A DNA stretch of 64,000 nucleotides from Brassica napus (taxonomy: Eukaryota > Streptophyta > Magnoliopsida > Brassicales > Brassicaceae): the NCBI RefSeq assembly GCF_020379485.1, contig NC_063448.1, positions 45,703,218-45,767,217 of the forward strand, written 5' to 3'. A program made the translations under genes and the position numbers. Positions 1 to 11,929 of the stretch are shown one piece after another. Numbering within the stretch: the stretch's first letter is position 1; every line of letters starts with the position of its first letter. Under the pieces are notes generated by a model. It was not told the DNA's origin. It saw only the letters and a list, made by a program, of their open reading frames with translations, and did no database searches.

Positions 1-104
1 GCAATGGATATACGAACACAGTTTCTTTTATTCTCTTTGAATCCGAGTTAAATGAATCAAAAAGAAACGACGGTGTTTTCTCCTCCGATTGGTATAAACC
101 CTAA

Positions 105-756
105 ATGGGCAAAATCATAAATCCAGTTCGCGATTCAAGCTCGATTCTCTTCGATCTCGTCCTTAAAAATCTCGATTCTCATCTCTCCTTCTTCGAGTAT
201 CGCATGATGAGTTCGGGTTGTGAGGATTCGTCTGTGAATACGATGGGAATTCGTGGTATCCCGGAGCAATGCGGCTGTGGTCGAAGAACTGGGATATACA
301 CATCAAAAACGAAGGTCAATCCAGGAAGAACTTTCTTTAGATGCCCAATGTTTCAAAATGTAAGTGTTTAATTTGATTGTGTTTAAGAAAAGAACATAAG
401 ATTCAATGGCTAGGTAGTCAGTGAGAAATTGTTTGAATATAAAGATTGTGTTCATGATTTGTGTGTAGGATCACTTGTATAAATGGGTAGATGAAGCTGT
501 CTACGAAGAGGTTCAAGATGCATTGCCAAAAGTTGAATGCTTTGCATCAGATGTTATGAAAATTAAAATGGAGATCGAAAGCATGAAAACCGTGGAGGAA
601 GACTTGAAAGAAGATGTCAGGAAGGCGAGCAATAAACTTAAGAAGCTGAATGTGATCATGAAAGTGGATTTTTCTGTGGTTTGTTTAGGCGTTGTGATAT
701 GTCTTGTGTTGATCATGTTTGACAAAGCAGATGGGTTGTCTATGAATAGCTACTAG
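105..756 (+). CDS. zf-GRF domain protein with C-terminal membrane segment
   Basis: Two exons, 105-359 and 469-756, joined across a GT/AG intron (GTAAGT donor at 360), give about 180 residues. A GRF-type zinc finger lies around residues 56-95: CGCGRRTG, then FFRCPMFQN and, in exon 2, DHLYKWVDEA. It is followed by a predicted coiled coil (charged residues, about 100-155) and a hydrophobic segment near the C terminus (VVCLGVVICLVLIMF) that looks like a tail anchor. This architecture matches the many small plant proteins named after At4g04775 and At1g43920; their function is unknown and a nucleic-acid-binding role is only assumed for the GRF finger. The gene converges on a MULE transposase 340 bp away, so it may be transposon cargo. 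The first ATG at 105 is used; a Met-Met about 33 residues downstream is an alternative start. Confidence 0.75.
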
Positions 757-1095
757 GAGACTGTTTATGTAAGGCTATGTTTATGTAAGAATCATGGTTC
801 ATGTAAGGCTATGTTTTAAGACAATGTTTCAGTAATGTTTATGTTTTACTTCTTGATTGTTTATAGAAGGACAAATGAACACACCAATGAACAGACCATC
901 AAGATAAACAACATGATGAAAACACAAAGATAATAACCAACACTATCTTCATTGAGAGTTTCAAATTAAAACAACAGGAAGAGAAGAAAGAAAAAGGTAG
1001 TTCTTGTTCCAAAAGCATTCAGACAGAGACACCATCATAAACAACAGACAACGAAAGCATTCAGACAGAGACCATCATAAACAACACACAAGCAT
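757..1095. other. Short spacer between convergent genes
   Basis: This 339-bp stretch separates the ends of the zf-GRF gene and the MULE transposase. It probably holds both 3' untranslated regions. A short imperfect direct repeat (AGACAGAGACCATCATAAAC-like, around 1020-1085) is present. I see no gene in it. Confidence 0.5.
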
Positions 1096-3473
1096 CTACA
1101 AAAACCATCTTCCCCACGATGCTGTCTGTGATACTTCAGCTTGTGAGGATTGACCTTCTGAAGATTGAGGAACTTCCCATGGTGATGCTTGAGCTTGTGA
1201 GGATTGATTTTGTGAGGTTTGAGCTTCTGAGGATTGAGCTTGTGACTCGCCAAAGTGTAGTCCCTGCAACATATAAATGAAATGTTAGACACATTACCGA
1301 GAGCTAAAAACAATGAGATAGAAACTAAGACCCTAACCTGATATTTCCTTGGTCTGCCTCTTGGTTTCTTAGGTGGGCTCTCAACAAAAGCCTTCCGACA
1401 TGTATTCTTGTAGTGCCCTTCTTCTTTGCAATTGGAGCATGTCATTACCCTGTTCGCACGCTCTAGACCAAGTCTCTGGCTTTGTCTTTATCAGAGATGC
1501 ATGTGCGCCAGGATCATAGTTCTTAAGCTCGTCCATGTTGTAGTTGAACATACCAGGAGTGTAGCTCTGTGCAATGAACCAGAAGAACCTCTGTAACCTT
1601 AGATCTTTTCCACCTTTCCTCCAGTTCTCGTAGATATGGCGACAACACTGTCTATGCTCAGCTTCTGGAAGGAGGGTATGAACTGCTTTCACTAATCCCT
1701 ACAAGATCAGAAAAAAAAAATCAGAAACAAGAATCAAACATTCATTGAGTATCATGAAAGCAAAGTGTTTACCTTTTGTTTGTCAGACATTATAACAAAG
1801 CCGTTCCCATTTTCCAATCCCAAATCCAAGGCCAAACGCTTCACAAACCAATCCCAGTTTGTATCATTCTCTATCTCCACTACAGCCCAAGCAATAGGGA
1901 CAATCCTATTGTCTCCATCTCTTCCAACCGCAGCCAACAACTGTCCCTTGATGTCCCATTTCAAAAAGGCTCCATCTAAGCCAATAACAGGCCTACAAGT
2001 CTTCTTCCATGCTTCCTTTTGTGCTTGGAAACACATGTAGAGTCTGTAGAACCGCTGCTTGCTTCCAACCGTGGCTCCTGGTATGGTCTCAATTTCCATG
2101 GTTGATCCAGGATTGCTCCTCAATATCTCTGCTTGGTAATCCCAGATTTTATCAAAATGCTCCTCATGGGTCTTCCTCCTTTCTTTCATCACCTTCGTCT
2201 TGGCCTTAATGCATGAGCTTTCTAAAACTTCCATCTTATACTCCCTCAATATCTCAGCCTGTATCTCCTTTGCCGTGAGCTTAGGATTCAGCCTTAACCT
2301 CTCAGCAAATAGACTTGCAATTGCTGACCTCTTAAGTATCTTCGAATACCATGTCCTCTCACACTTATGGTCATTGACGTATGTCTTTACCATCAACTTA
2401 TGTTTCCTCCTATCATACGAACAGTAGACCATCCATGGACAAGGAGCCTCATCATCTCTCATCTCAGCGGCATATTTTGCACCCATCTTCAAGCTACTGG
2501 GTCTGTAGTACTTGATGTTGTATCTGGTTTTCAGGGTATACCTCAGACAAGCATGTTTGAAGTCCTCAGCATCTGAAAATGTCTTGCCTAGCTGAAGGAG
2601 CTCCTCTGGATCAGTGTCTTCTCTGTAAGCTTGCGCAGGTCTCATCTCCTCTTCATTCTCATCATCTGATGACAGAGGATCAGGGATTTTATCATCATCC
2701 CATGCATCATCATCGCCTTCGTCTTCATCAACCTCACAGTCATCATTTTTTGCTTTATCACCAAAATAAAGACTCAAATCTGTACAACCAACTTCCTCAA
2801 TGCCAGCAATACCGTTCTCATCTTCCCTACCATCATCACCTATATCCCCAAATTCCTCAATCTGGAGAAATTCTTTTCTGTCATCACCATCATCACCTAG
2901 ACTCCTCTCCGAGTTTACCTTCTGCTTCTTCGATTGTCTAGGAGACACAGGCGACCCGCCATATGAAGTTCCCCGCCTTGTCTTCTTCGCAACTGTTGAT
3001 GCCAACATCTCAGTCTCTGGCCATTCTTCTCTGTCATCACCATAAGGAGCCACATTTACCTCCTGCTTCTTCGAAACTCTAGGAGACAGAGTTGAACCAC
3101 GCCTCGTGGCCTTCACCAGAGATGGCGACCCATATGAAGTTCCCCTCCTCGTGGTCTTCTCCGGAGATGACGCAGGCGACCCATATGAAGTTCCCCGCCT
3201 AGTCTTCGACGCCTTCGACACCTCTGTAGATGCCAACATCGATATCCCTTCAACGCTTTTACGAATCCTCGATCTCTCCAGCGATGACAAACTCACAGAA
3301 GCATCGCGTTCTCCACCCTTCTTCGACTCTTGAACCGCTTCGTCACTCCCGTAATCGAAATTCCTCATCGCTCCGAAAATCATTACCTCCCTTCCATTCC
3401 TTGTGAACTTCGTCTTTACCATCTCTACAAGAGAAATCCCCAAATCGATTTGAGAAATTAGGGTTACGTTCAA
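1096..3473 (-). pseudogene. Mutator-like (MULE/MURA) transposase with internal deletion
   Basis: Minus-strand exons at 3473-1773, 1698-1338 and 1263-1096. Exon 1 has an acidic, repetitive N terminus (RRGTSYG repeats near residues 92-175), a MuDR-type plant transposase N domain (from about residue 300) and the start of the MULE catalytic domain, with the first acidic residue in GLDGAFLK (D500) and the second in MSDKQK. Exon 2 continues to ETWSRA and then jumps directly into a CCHC zinc knuckle (CSNCKEEGHYKNTC) and a basic PRGRPRKYQ tail. Exon 3 encodes an SQ-rich tail ending WGRWFL. In intact relatives the third catalytic residue region and the SWIM finger lie between TWSRA and the knuckle; they are missing here and the join is out of frame (summed exons 2230 nt). 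The protein cannot be an active transposase. Confidence 0.85.
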
Positions 3474-3479
3474 ACACGG

Positions 3480-3893
3480 ATTTCATTTTGTTTGATTGCA
3501 ATCAAACACATCTTTTGATCAATAAAAATAAACATGTGTGATAACCTTCCGAAAATTCCACTAGCTCAGTAGCAATACCCCTTTACGACCACGAGTGCAC
3601 GGGTTCGAGTCCAGGCAACAACAATTTTAATTAAGCAAAACGACGTCGTCTTGAGATTTTGTGTTTAACAAAACAACTGAATGAAACGACGTAGTTTCAC
3701 TAAACGGCAGTAATTAACGGTGAGTTAACATTGTCTTAACTGTCGGTTAACGGTGTGTTAATCTGGTTAGTCAACCGTAAGTTTGTAAATTAACTAAAAA
3801 AGTCAACAAAAGATCAGGGTTTTATTGGTCAGGTTCGAGTACAGGTTTCTTTTGGCAATTCCCGCAAAGTTCAGTGTTTTTTTGGCCGATTTC
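3480..3893. mobile_element. Probable terminal region of the MULE, with a tRNA-like patch
   Basis: Upstream of the transposase start, the sequence ends in a stretch (about 3820-3893) whose reverse complement begins GGGGAAATCGGCCAAAAAAA, which resembles terminal inverted repeats of Brassicaceae MULEs. The partner end would lie left of the window, so the inverted repeat and the usual 9-bp target duplication cannot be verified. Within it, 3562-3573 resembles a pol III A box (TAGCTCAGTAGC) and 3602-3612 a B box (GGTTCGAGTCC), but the T-stem has two mismatches, so this is a decayed tRNA or SINE fragment and not a tRNA gene. Confidence 0.4.
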
Positions 3894-3990
3894 CCCATAC
3901 AAATCCCTAATTTATCTTTATTTTTATTTTATTTTTAGTCCCATCTTAATCAATATACCGGAAATTTGAGTAACCTTTTAGTTATTTTAT

Positions 3991-4300
3991 TACGGGCCTT
4001 AAAATGGGCCGAACAATCATTAAACTCTTTTAAAAGCGTGGGAAGGGAAGTTACGAGCGTAGTTAAAAGAAAAAAAAAGGCAATAAAAAAATCAACAACA
4101 TTGCAGAGAGAACCCTAACTTCAACGGGAACCCAAAAACCAGAGAGATCTCACCAGATCGACCAAAAGCCAAAAACAAAGGTCAAATCAGATACTCTTCT
4201 AGATTCTGGGTTTCGCTTTTGGAATGTAGTGTACTAAGAAAGTTTCTTACTTTACTTGTAAGGCGTCAAGCAGACAGGCGAGGTGGTCAGCAGGAGACTA
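3991..4300 (+). promoter_or_regulatory. Promoter and 5' leader of the 2OG oxygenase gene
   Basis: Two GGGCC-type site II-like motifs lie at 3994-3998 and 4005-4010, followed about 100 bp later by a telo-box-like AACCCTAA (near 4113). This combination is typical of broadly expressed plant housekeeping genes. The leader runs to the ATG at 4301. No TATA box is obvious. Confidence 0.45.
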
Positions 4301-6289
4301 ATGGTGGACGGTAACGGAACTAGTGCAGGCAACTCTCACCAGATTGTTTCTGCGGCGGTGAGAGCTACGGTTTCGTGCCGTAAGCTGAGGATAAACCCTA
4401 ACAACGAGGTTAGGCCAGATAATTACGAGGATCTGCAGCTCGATTTCCCTAATCCGGTTTACAAGAATCTGGAGAAGTACTTGCCTCCGGACATGCTGGT
4501 CTCGAACAGGGAAGAGAGAGTGAGGTTCATGACTGACATTATGCTCAGTCACCTTCCTAGCGGAGAGCGTTCCAAGGTAAAGTTCAAAGCTTTGACCTTT
4601 TTTTTGTCTGAATTTGAGGATGGGTATTGTTTTGGAGCTGACCCACATGGCTTCTATGATGATTTGTCGTAGCTTTACATACAAACTGGTGTGATCTTGA
4701 TCTTGATCTTGCTAAATGCTTATACATGAGCCCAATGATTTTAGGTTCATTTATCTTTGATGTTACAGGCTCAAAAGCACAGTGACTATAGGAGTAAGAT
4801 AGTATCAAACTATCAGGTGTGGATCCTTTTTTTATTTATCTTTACTTGTGTGCTTTATCTCGCTGCACCAGTCATCAGCGAGTAGTTTGAAATGTTTTTT
4901 TTTTTTGTCTTTCTTGTCTCCTGCAGCCACTTCACAGGGAGCTGTATAATCTAGTTCCTAGACTATGTTTCGTTCCCTCTTTCCTAAAGGCGATAAATGA
5001 GAACACAGAGGATAGCTTCAGAAGCATCATATCTGAAGCCTCTCCTGGTGTTTTTGTCTTTGACATGCTCCTACCTAGCTTCTGCGAGATGATGCTAGCC
5101 GAGGTAATCTGCAATGCATCCTTTTTTATTTTTCAAAATTCTCTATACCCTTTTATGCTATTTTGTTAATGTACTACTGTTTGACGATGCAGATAGACAA
5201 TTTTGAGAAATGGGTAGGTGAGACAAAATTCCGAATCATGAGACCAAACACCATGAATAAATACGGCGCTGTGCTTGACGACTTTGGCCTTGATACCATG
5301 CTTGACAAACTCATGGAATGTTTCATACGTCCCATTTCCAAAGGTAATATATAGTTGAAATCCAGTACACTAGACTATATTTAAGAACTCCATTAGTTAT
5401 GTTACTGTTTTGGTTAAAAAGTTTCTTTCTATCTTTTGTTTTGTAGTGTTCTTCAATGATGTTGGTGGAGCAACTCTGGACTCTCACCATGGGTTTGTTG
5501 TCGAGTATGGTAAAGATAGGGATGTTGATTTAGGTGAGTCCTCTCCTGCAGAATTTTTCAAATATCCTTACTAGTTTGACTGATATTCTAGTTGAATATA
5601 AGCTCTTCTTATAAAAATTTGCAGGCTTTCATGTGGATGATTCAGAAGTGACTCTGAACGTTTGTTTGGGTAACCAATTTGTGGGAGGGGAGTTGTTTTT
5701 CAGAGGCACACGGTGTGAGAAACATGTTAACACAGCGACAAAGTCAGATGTATTACTCTCTTTTTTTTTTTTTAGTTGCTTTCTTGTCGTATAGCCGTCT
5801 GATGGCTAATGGCAACAACTGTTTTATTACGAAAGCAGGAGATATTTGATTATTGTCATGTACCGGGGCAAGCTGTACTTCACCGCGGGCGCCACCGCCA
5901 TGGTGCAAGAGCCACAACATCTGGACACAGGGTCAACATGCTTCTATGGTGCAGAAGGTATGTATACAAATCGAAAAACTTGCCTCTTGACTGATCTGAC
6001 ATGGAACTTCTTTAGAATAGTCACTTGTTTTCTTATCAAACTTTTCCTTCTTGTTGTTCCACTCAGCTCTTCGTTTAGAGAGCTAAAAAGACTTCAGAAG
6101 GACTTCTCCAGCTGGTGCGGAGAGTGCTCTTGTGAAAAGAGAGAGGAGAAAGCACGGACGTTTGATGCTATAAGAAAGGTAAAGCATTTGATTGATCAAG
6201 CATGTTGCTGTCTCTCGTATAGATGATCCATATGCTCTTTATTGCTACTGCAGAAATATGTTAAAGCAGTGCATGCACCTCAGGCTTGA
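4301..6289 (+). CDS. 2-oxoglutarate/Fe(II)-dependent PKHD-type oxygenase (At3g18210-like)
   Basis: Nine exons: 4301-4576, 4769-4816, 4927-5103, 5193-5343, 5447-5533, 5625-5749, 5839-5957, 6067-6178 and 6254-6289. They sum to 1131 nt, a protein of 376 residues, with GT/AG sites and phase kept at every join. The double-stranded beta-helix carries the HxD iron motif at H249/D251 (FHVDDSE), a distal iron ligand probably H309 in HRGRHRHGA, and R319 (SGHRVN) as the likely 2-oxoglutarate anchor. The family is annotated as prolyl/lysyl-hydroxylase-like oxygenases of unknown substrate in plants. A Cys-rich tail (WCGECSCEKREE) follows the fold. The first in-frame ATG after the leader is used. The neighbour CCT4 matches the Arabidopsis gene order, supporting orthology with At3g18210. 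The gene looks intact. Confidence 0.92.
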
Positions 6290-7746
6290 AGAAACATGCA
6301 GTTCGATAAAATAAGAAATAACTTATATTGGATGACTTTAGAACATGGGATCAACCCTTGTTAGGATTGCTCTTGTTTCAAGGTGACTTAAAACTTGAGC
6401 CTTTGTAGAAAATCATTTAAGGTAAATGGCTTTCGGTTTTATCTTTTCTGGACTCTTTGGTAACTATGTACATGAAATCTAGTCTCAAATTCACCTCTTC
6501 CACAACGAATTGTATCGTTTTCTGATGCTTTTTTTTTATGAACCTTTTAAAGAATTAGTGTTCTCTGGTTTTATTTGGTGTTGCTGCTCGTTACTAGTGA
6601 GTGATGGCTAGAGCCAGAAATCATGGATTATGTTCTTATTTGAGACAGTGTCGATTACCTCTGTAGTCTCTATTGAATAGAGAAAACTATTACGGAGATA
6701 TTGCACGTTGCTCTAAATAATGGAAGAGAAAAAGAAATATTTGAATGTGTTATGTATATGTCTACTTATTTCATGGCAAGACAAATCGAATTTGGTTGTG
6801 AAACGTGTACCACCAACTCTAGTAGTTGACTTTAAGCTATTTCAATGAATCCTTGTGAATATTCGTCTTTTATATACTCGTACATTCATATATGATCGTA
6901 CCGATTTGATTGAGCTTTCTATCGTGATGTTTAGATGAACACACCATTCATCTTCATTGAATACGGATTTTATGGGATCTCATTGTTTATTCTTAAATAA
7001 GAGATTTGATCTCTCTGTGTTTGCCCTTTTATTGTGGCCACACAACCTACGAAGAGTAATTCTGAATCTGCAGTGTAGAAGTTTATACTATTGCAACACA
7101 CAAGGCAAAAACTCTGTACATACACACATAAGAACTTGCCCCAAAACACAGGATCAATACAAAGGATATTCTAGTTGTTTACGTTCAGAGTTGTAATCAA
7201 AATTGGGTTGCAATTAATTTGTGAATAAATGAAAAGAAGATTTAACTGAATCAAGTACGCAGTGGAGACGCAAGTAGTAATTTATATCCTGATTGGGTCT
7301 GGTAGTTGACAGACAAACGAACTGGAGAAACTAATGTTCATTCAACTGTGTGTTGTAGTAAGCTTCTATACAACGAGTCCCTAACATTTGTGACCCAGTC
7401 TATGATACCACTTGGGGCTGTTTTTTTTTGTCCCATAATCAACTATTCGAGTCACAGCAATTGAAGTTCTGATTCTACTTCTACCATTTGCACATCACCA
7501 AATCATAATCAACATATGAAACAAAAAGAGAAATCCTGATATCAAGTCACTAGAAAGAAAAAGTAGCACTAAACCACAAAGATTGACCACTTAGCTGCAA
7601 TAGCAAATGGTGAAAGCAAAGAGGGTAAAAGTTCAACCATTGCAACAACAACACAAAATAGACCAAAACACCAAAAAGGAAACAAAGCTTTAGATAGATA
7701 GAGCAGGAGAAGTGTACTGACGACCGTTTTGAGTGAAACTACCACA
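6290..7746. other. Intergenic region between convergent genes
   Basis: Contains the 3' regions of the oxygenase (+) and CCT4 (-). It has scattered short AT-rich stretches and no ORF with recognisable homology. The Arabidopsis order as I recall it has a UMAMIT-type transporter gene (At3g18200) here; I see no trace of it in any frame. Confidence 0.6.
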
Positions 7747-9348
7747 CTACCTCACAGTAACGATGTCATCGATCTTCAAAATCATCCTTACGCATTCAGT
7801 TGCGAGAGTGATTGCGCTGGTGCTCACAAGCAGAGGCTGCACCACGTTTTCCTCCAAGATATTAGTGATCTGCCCTTTCCTCACATTGATCCCAGAGTTG
7901 ATCTCCCCTTGAGCATGCTTGTTCCTCAGCTCAGTCACAATGGCAATAGGATTCAAACCTGCATTCTCAGCCAGCGTGTAAGGAATAACCTCCAGAGCTT
8001 CAGCAAAAGACTTCACACAGTAACCTTCCATCCCATGGAGCACCTTAGCCCAAGCGCCTAGCTGCCTCGAGAGCTCAATCTCCGGCGCACCACCTCCTGC
8101 AATCAAAAACCTCTTGCTCACAAGACACCTGACAACACACAACGCATCGTGCAGACTCCTCTCAGCTTCATCAAGAACAAGCTGGTTAGATCCACGGACA
8201 AGAACAGAGGTGGTTCTCCCCATGTCCTTGATCCCAGTGATCTTCAAAATCTTCCCATCTCCAAGCGACGCTTCTTCAACAAGATCAGCAAAACCAAGCT
8301 TCTCAGCCCTAAAATGCTCAATGTTAGCAATCGGCAAGCAGTTCAACGTCTTCGTCACAAACTCAATCTCATCCCTCTCCACATCCTTAATCACCATGAT
8401 CTTAGCCTTCGCCAAATAATGAAGCGACAAATCAGTCACAGCGTCCCTCAAAATACTCTTCTGAATCAGCAACACATTGCAACCAGTGGCCTTGATCTTC
8501 TTAATCATCCCCAAGATGTAGTTCCTCTCTTCCTTCAAGATCCTATCCATCTGAGTGTAATCAGAGACGACAATACTCTGCTCAATATCAGTCTTGGGAG
8601 GCGAGATCTGGAACTGAATCACAGCGATCTTAGCGTTCTCCATCCTCGTGGGCCCACCAGCAGCGTGGCTCACCTTCTTGTCAAATACCAAACCGTTAAC
8701 AGTGTGCGTATCGTCCACAGTGCCACCAAGCTTCTTTACAATCTTGATATCACGCAGATCAACAATCTCCGGCTTCTCTGGATCTATAACAGATAAAACC
8801 GCATCCACAGCTAACGGAGCGAGTAGAGTTGAGTACTGGCTAACAACCTTACTGTTCAGCGACGTGCTCGCCGATTTAACTAACGAATCTCGATCCGTGA
8901 GCTCCACGGGGACAGCCATGGCGGTCAAGATATCAACGGACTTCGCGCAAGACTTGTGAAGCGCGTCCGAGATCACGGTAGGGTGGATCCCGGAACCTAA
9001 AAGCGTTTGGCACACTCTGAGCAAGGCTCCGGCGAGTACCACGACCGTTGTGGTCCCGTCTCCGGCGGCTGAGTCCTGCGATTTGGAAAGCTCCACCATC
9101 ATCTTCGCGGCTGGCTGGAGAACGTCCATCTTGTTGAGGATCGTGGCTCCGTCGTTGGTGATGATGACCTCGCCGCTAGCCGTGGAGATCATCTTGTCCA
9201 TTCCCTTGGGGCCGAGGCTCGTGCGGACGGCGTCGGCGACGGCGCGGGCGGCGTTGATGTTGGCGGAGCGGATGTCTTCTTTACGTTTGTTGTCGACGAA
9301 GGATTCGGCCTTGGATGCGCGAGGTCTCGATGCCGTCACCGCCGCCAT
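7747..9348 (-). CDS. CCT4: T-complex protein 1 subunit delta (CCT4)
   Basis: A single uninterrupted exon of 533 residues, the normal length for the family. CCT4 is one of eight subunits of the cytosolic group II chaperonin TRiC/CCT, which folds actin, tubulin and other proteins in an ATP-driven cycle. Visible group II signatures: [10 protein letters not shown] (44-53), TNDGAT (64-69), the nucleotide-binding GDGTTT (96-101), and [13 protein letters not shown] in the intermediate/equatorial return region. The C terminus ends KIDDIVTVR. The start ATG is followed by an Ala-rich, basic N terminus as in plant CCT4. A second, very long GC-rich plus-strand ORF set over this gene is shadow coding. The gene is intact and corresponds to Arabidopsis At3g18190. 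Confidence 0.97.
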   Translation of the reverse strand: MAAVTASRPRASKAESFVDNKRKEDIRSANINAARAVADAVRTSLGPKGMDKMISTASGEVIITNDGATILNKMDVLQPAAKMMVELSKSQDSAAGDGTTTVVVLAGALLRVCQTLLGSGIHPTVISDALHKSCAKSVDILTAMAVPVELTDRDSLVKSASTSLNSKVVSQYSTLLAPLAVDAVLSVIDPEKPEIVDLRDIKIVKKLGGTVDDTHTVNGLVFDKKVSHAAGGPTRMENAKIAVIQFQISPPKTDIEQSIVVSDYTQMDRILKEERNYILGMIKKIKATGCNVLLIQKSILRDAVTDLSLHYLAKAKIMVIKDVERDEIEFVTKTLNCLPIANIEHFRAEKLGFADLVEEASLGDGKILKITGIKDMGRTTSVLVRGSNQLVLDEAERSLHDALCVVRCLVSKRFLIAGGGAPEIELSRQLGAWAKVLHGMEGYCVKSFAEALEVIPYTLAENAGLNPIAIVTELRNKHAQGEINSGINVRKGQITNILEENVVQPLLVSTSAITLATECVRMILKIDDIVTVR

Positions 9349-9550
9349 TGTAGACTACAGAGGAGAGATCTCGAGATTTGATTTGATCTCAGAAGGGAAA
9401 TGAGTTAGATGAGATCAGTTGTTTACAGTGGAAAGAGCCGCTGTAGGGTTTACGGTGCTCTTTGGTTGCACGAACTAATATCATCCTGATAAAAATGGGC
9501 CTGTTATGTATAAACTGTATTTAGCCATAAAGGCCCATTATATATCTCCG
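9349..9550 (-). promoter_or_regulatory. CCT4 promoter with paired site II motifs
   Basis: Upstream of the CCT4 start, TGGGCC occurs at 9496-9501 and its inverted form GGCCCA at 9532-9537, with an ACCCTAC/telo-box-like stretch nearer the start (about 9443). Site II elements are typical of plant chaperone, ribosomal and mitochondrial genes. Assignment is from motif and position only. Confidence 0.5.
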
Positions 9551-9628
9551 GTTTTCTAAGTTAATCCCAATTTTCTAGAAAAAACCGAAACAATAAAAGT
9601 AAACCGGAGCGAAGTTCGGTTTAACTGT

Positions 9629-10439
9629 TTGTTAAACTCAGCCATCGTCTTTTTTCCTCCCGTTCACCAGACAGGGAAGGGGTTTGTGGTCGGAGAATTT
9701 GCAGAGTCACACACACATGTTGAGGTCGACTCTTGGGTTAGAATGGAGAAGAAGGCCGAGACACTTCTTTCGCTTATCTCCAGACAGCTTCCGAAGACCC
9801 TTATCACGACGTCTCGCAGCGAATGGTGACGGTTGCTGTTTTCTAGCATGAGATTAGTGTTCGTTCTCCACCTAGTGCTTACTTTTGTGTACAGTTTACT
9901 TGTGGTTCACAGTCCGCTTGTGAGGTGAATCAATGGAGTTTAAGGTTCTCTACTTTTCTCATATCGAAGCATGAGCAGGAGATTGTGTCTGAGGAATTGT
10001 GATGGTTTTCATAAAATCTCAGGAATTGCATCAAGAATGGGACTGTAGAGGTATATCTTTTGTTAAGGTCTTGCAATGAAGTGAGAAAATCTCCTTTGAT
10101 TCTGAGGTTTTTGTTTGTTCTCTTATGGTCTATTGTTTTTTGGCAGCCGTCACAGTATGATAAAGCTGTTGTCTTCTTTCACTTGGATTCAAAAAGGTGG
10201 TTTTGCCTTTAAGCATAGAAAGGGAAGTAGATGCTTATCTTGAGGCTTTTTTCGATGAAAGAGAAGACGGGTATCTACGAATACCTGAAACCTCTAGAAA
10301 TGAATATTTGGCTACTGGTAATAGCCACTATCCGTTGCCAGAAAATATCTTAGACCAAACAAAGAGTGTCCAACTGAAGAGTATGCAACAGAACTGGCTG
10401 GTTGGTTGCTCTAAAGCTTTAATCTTCTATTGGCTGTAA
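9629..10439 (+). other. Unrecognised short ORFs, possibly gene debris
   Basis: Two short open stretches are visible: 9629-9829 (66 codons) and 10197-10439 (80 codons, acidic, with EVDAYLEAFFDEREDGYLRI). The second has codon-like composition and ends shortly before the S4-domain pseudogene, so it could be part of the same decayed gene, but I cannot place it in any family. No continuous spliced model could be built. Confidence 0.2.
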
Positions 10440-10576
10440 TACATTAGTGTGTCTCACTCTCACTTTCTTTCGTTCTTGCAGGTACCGTAGCTTTCTTTTC
10501 TTTTGATCTTCCATTGCATTCTCATGTTTAGTTTGCTGAGAAAAAAAAGATCATTCTTCTTTGTTGTTACCTCGCA

Positions 10577-10828
10577 GTAGTGGGGACGTTCGGGTTATAA
10601 CTGGGCAACGGTTACCAAGAACGGAACCACGGTAAAGACTGGTGATGTTGTCTCTGTTAGCGGGAAAGGGAGACTCAAGGTAAGACTGTAAGAAGTGAGT
10701 TTAGTTAGTGTTTGGTTTCAAAAACGTTAATATGTTTTGAGTTAATTGGTGTTTTAATGCACAGATTGGAGAGATCAATGAGACGAAAAAAATGGAAATA
10801 TGCAGTTGAAATCATCAGATATCTGTAG
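10577..10828 (+). pseudogene. RNA-binding S4-domain protein, C-terminal fragment with frameshifts
   Basis: Two exon-like blocks, about 10577-10679 and 10765-10828, separated by an intron with GTAAGA donor and CACAG acceptor. Conceptual translation reads SGDVRV, then after a 2-nt insertion NWATVTKNGTTVKTGD and VVSVSGKGRLK, then IGEINETKK, and after another 1-nt insertion the terminal YAVEIIRYL. This is the conserved end of plant S4-domain proteins of the YlmH-like type (for example At1g53120). Both frameshifts, and absence of the upstream body of the protein, mark it as a pseudogene fragment not collinear with the Arabidopsis region. Confidence 0.7.
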
Positions 10829-11929
10829 AATGAAGCTGTAACAACAAGTTATCAAAGGCTCTTTAGTTCTTCTTCTACTTCTCATAAATTGATATTTACT
10901 TTTTTTATTTGTTTGTTGACATTTTGTAGAATCATAGTAAAGTTCAAAGGAATAATATTAATCTTCAACTATCCTCCATACGAAATACCAATCAACTTTT
11001 AGTTGCATATAATTTATGATAAACGTACAAGAATAAATTTCTTCCCAATAAGGTTGAGAAATGATACAGAAAAGAGTCGAGAAATCAATTTATACAAAAG
11101 CTAATTATATTCTAAAGAGAAATATGCAATAAGATAAGCAATAATTCATACACCATAGGAATAAACCAACCAAAATGCAAGAAAATTCTAACACAGCTGA
11201 AAAGTACATAAAGACATTACTGTTTATGTACATAACATCAAAATTCAAATGATCTTAGTTTAGACAGACAACAACTAAGTTTATTTTTCGTTAACGATTA
11301 CAGCTGAATCTTATCTAAAATAGCATGACTCTCAAACGAATTTAGTTTACCAATCACATTATGCCGTTCCTGAGATGATCATATAACACATCCGAGTCTT
11401 ATTATTTTAGTATGTAATAGTAATTTAGTGTGATAATTTGCCGGACAACAAACAGAAAATTGGATGATTTTGTACATAAACTAGAGTCAATAATTTCCAA
11501 AAAAGAATATCTAACATCACATTTAGTCGACCTAAAGAGAAAAAAAAAAACCAGAGCACATATTTCAAATGTTTACAACTACTAGACTTTACATACAGCT
11601 ACTTTCTTGAATTTGACATCAATCAATAGAAACTTAATAAGCTTCATCGGCTCTGTACGACTAAGAGATCACAGGATAGACACACGTATATAACAGAGAA
11701 TTCTCGATCACTGTTACAGTAAAAACTCAGTTCAACATGTAAATCTATAAATGTAACGTGTAATCATCAGCATATGATGAAGAATCCCATAAATTGTGAA
11801 AATTAAATGATGTCTAATTTTTGACAAGACTCAGAAACCAAGGCACAGACACAAATACCATAACATGGAAATTTTCAAGTCAAACATATACAATTTAAAG
11901 AATCTAACATAATAATCATCAGCGTAGAG
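10829..11929. other. AT-rich intergenic DNA
   Basis: No ORF, RNA gene or element end could be supported here. It lies downstream of both the S4 pseudogene and the possible minus-strand transcription unit. Confidence 0.4.

Noticed and set aside
3555..3625. tRNA-like A and B boxes as a tRNA gene
   Set aside because: The T-stem has two mismatches and no acceptor stem can be formed; it is at best a decayed tRNA or SINE fragment.
8114..9403. Long plus-strand ORFs over CCT4 (for example 8149-8796)
   Set aside because: They are antisense shadows of a highly conserved, GC-rich coding exon and have no recognisable content.
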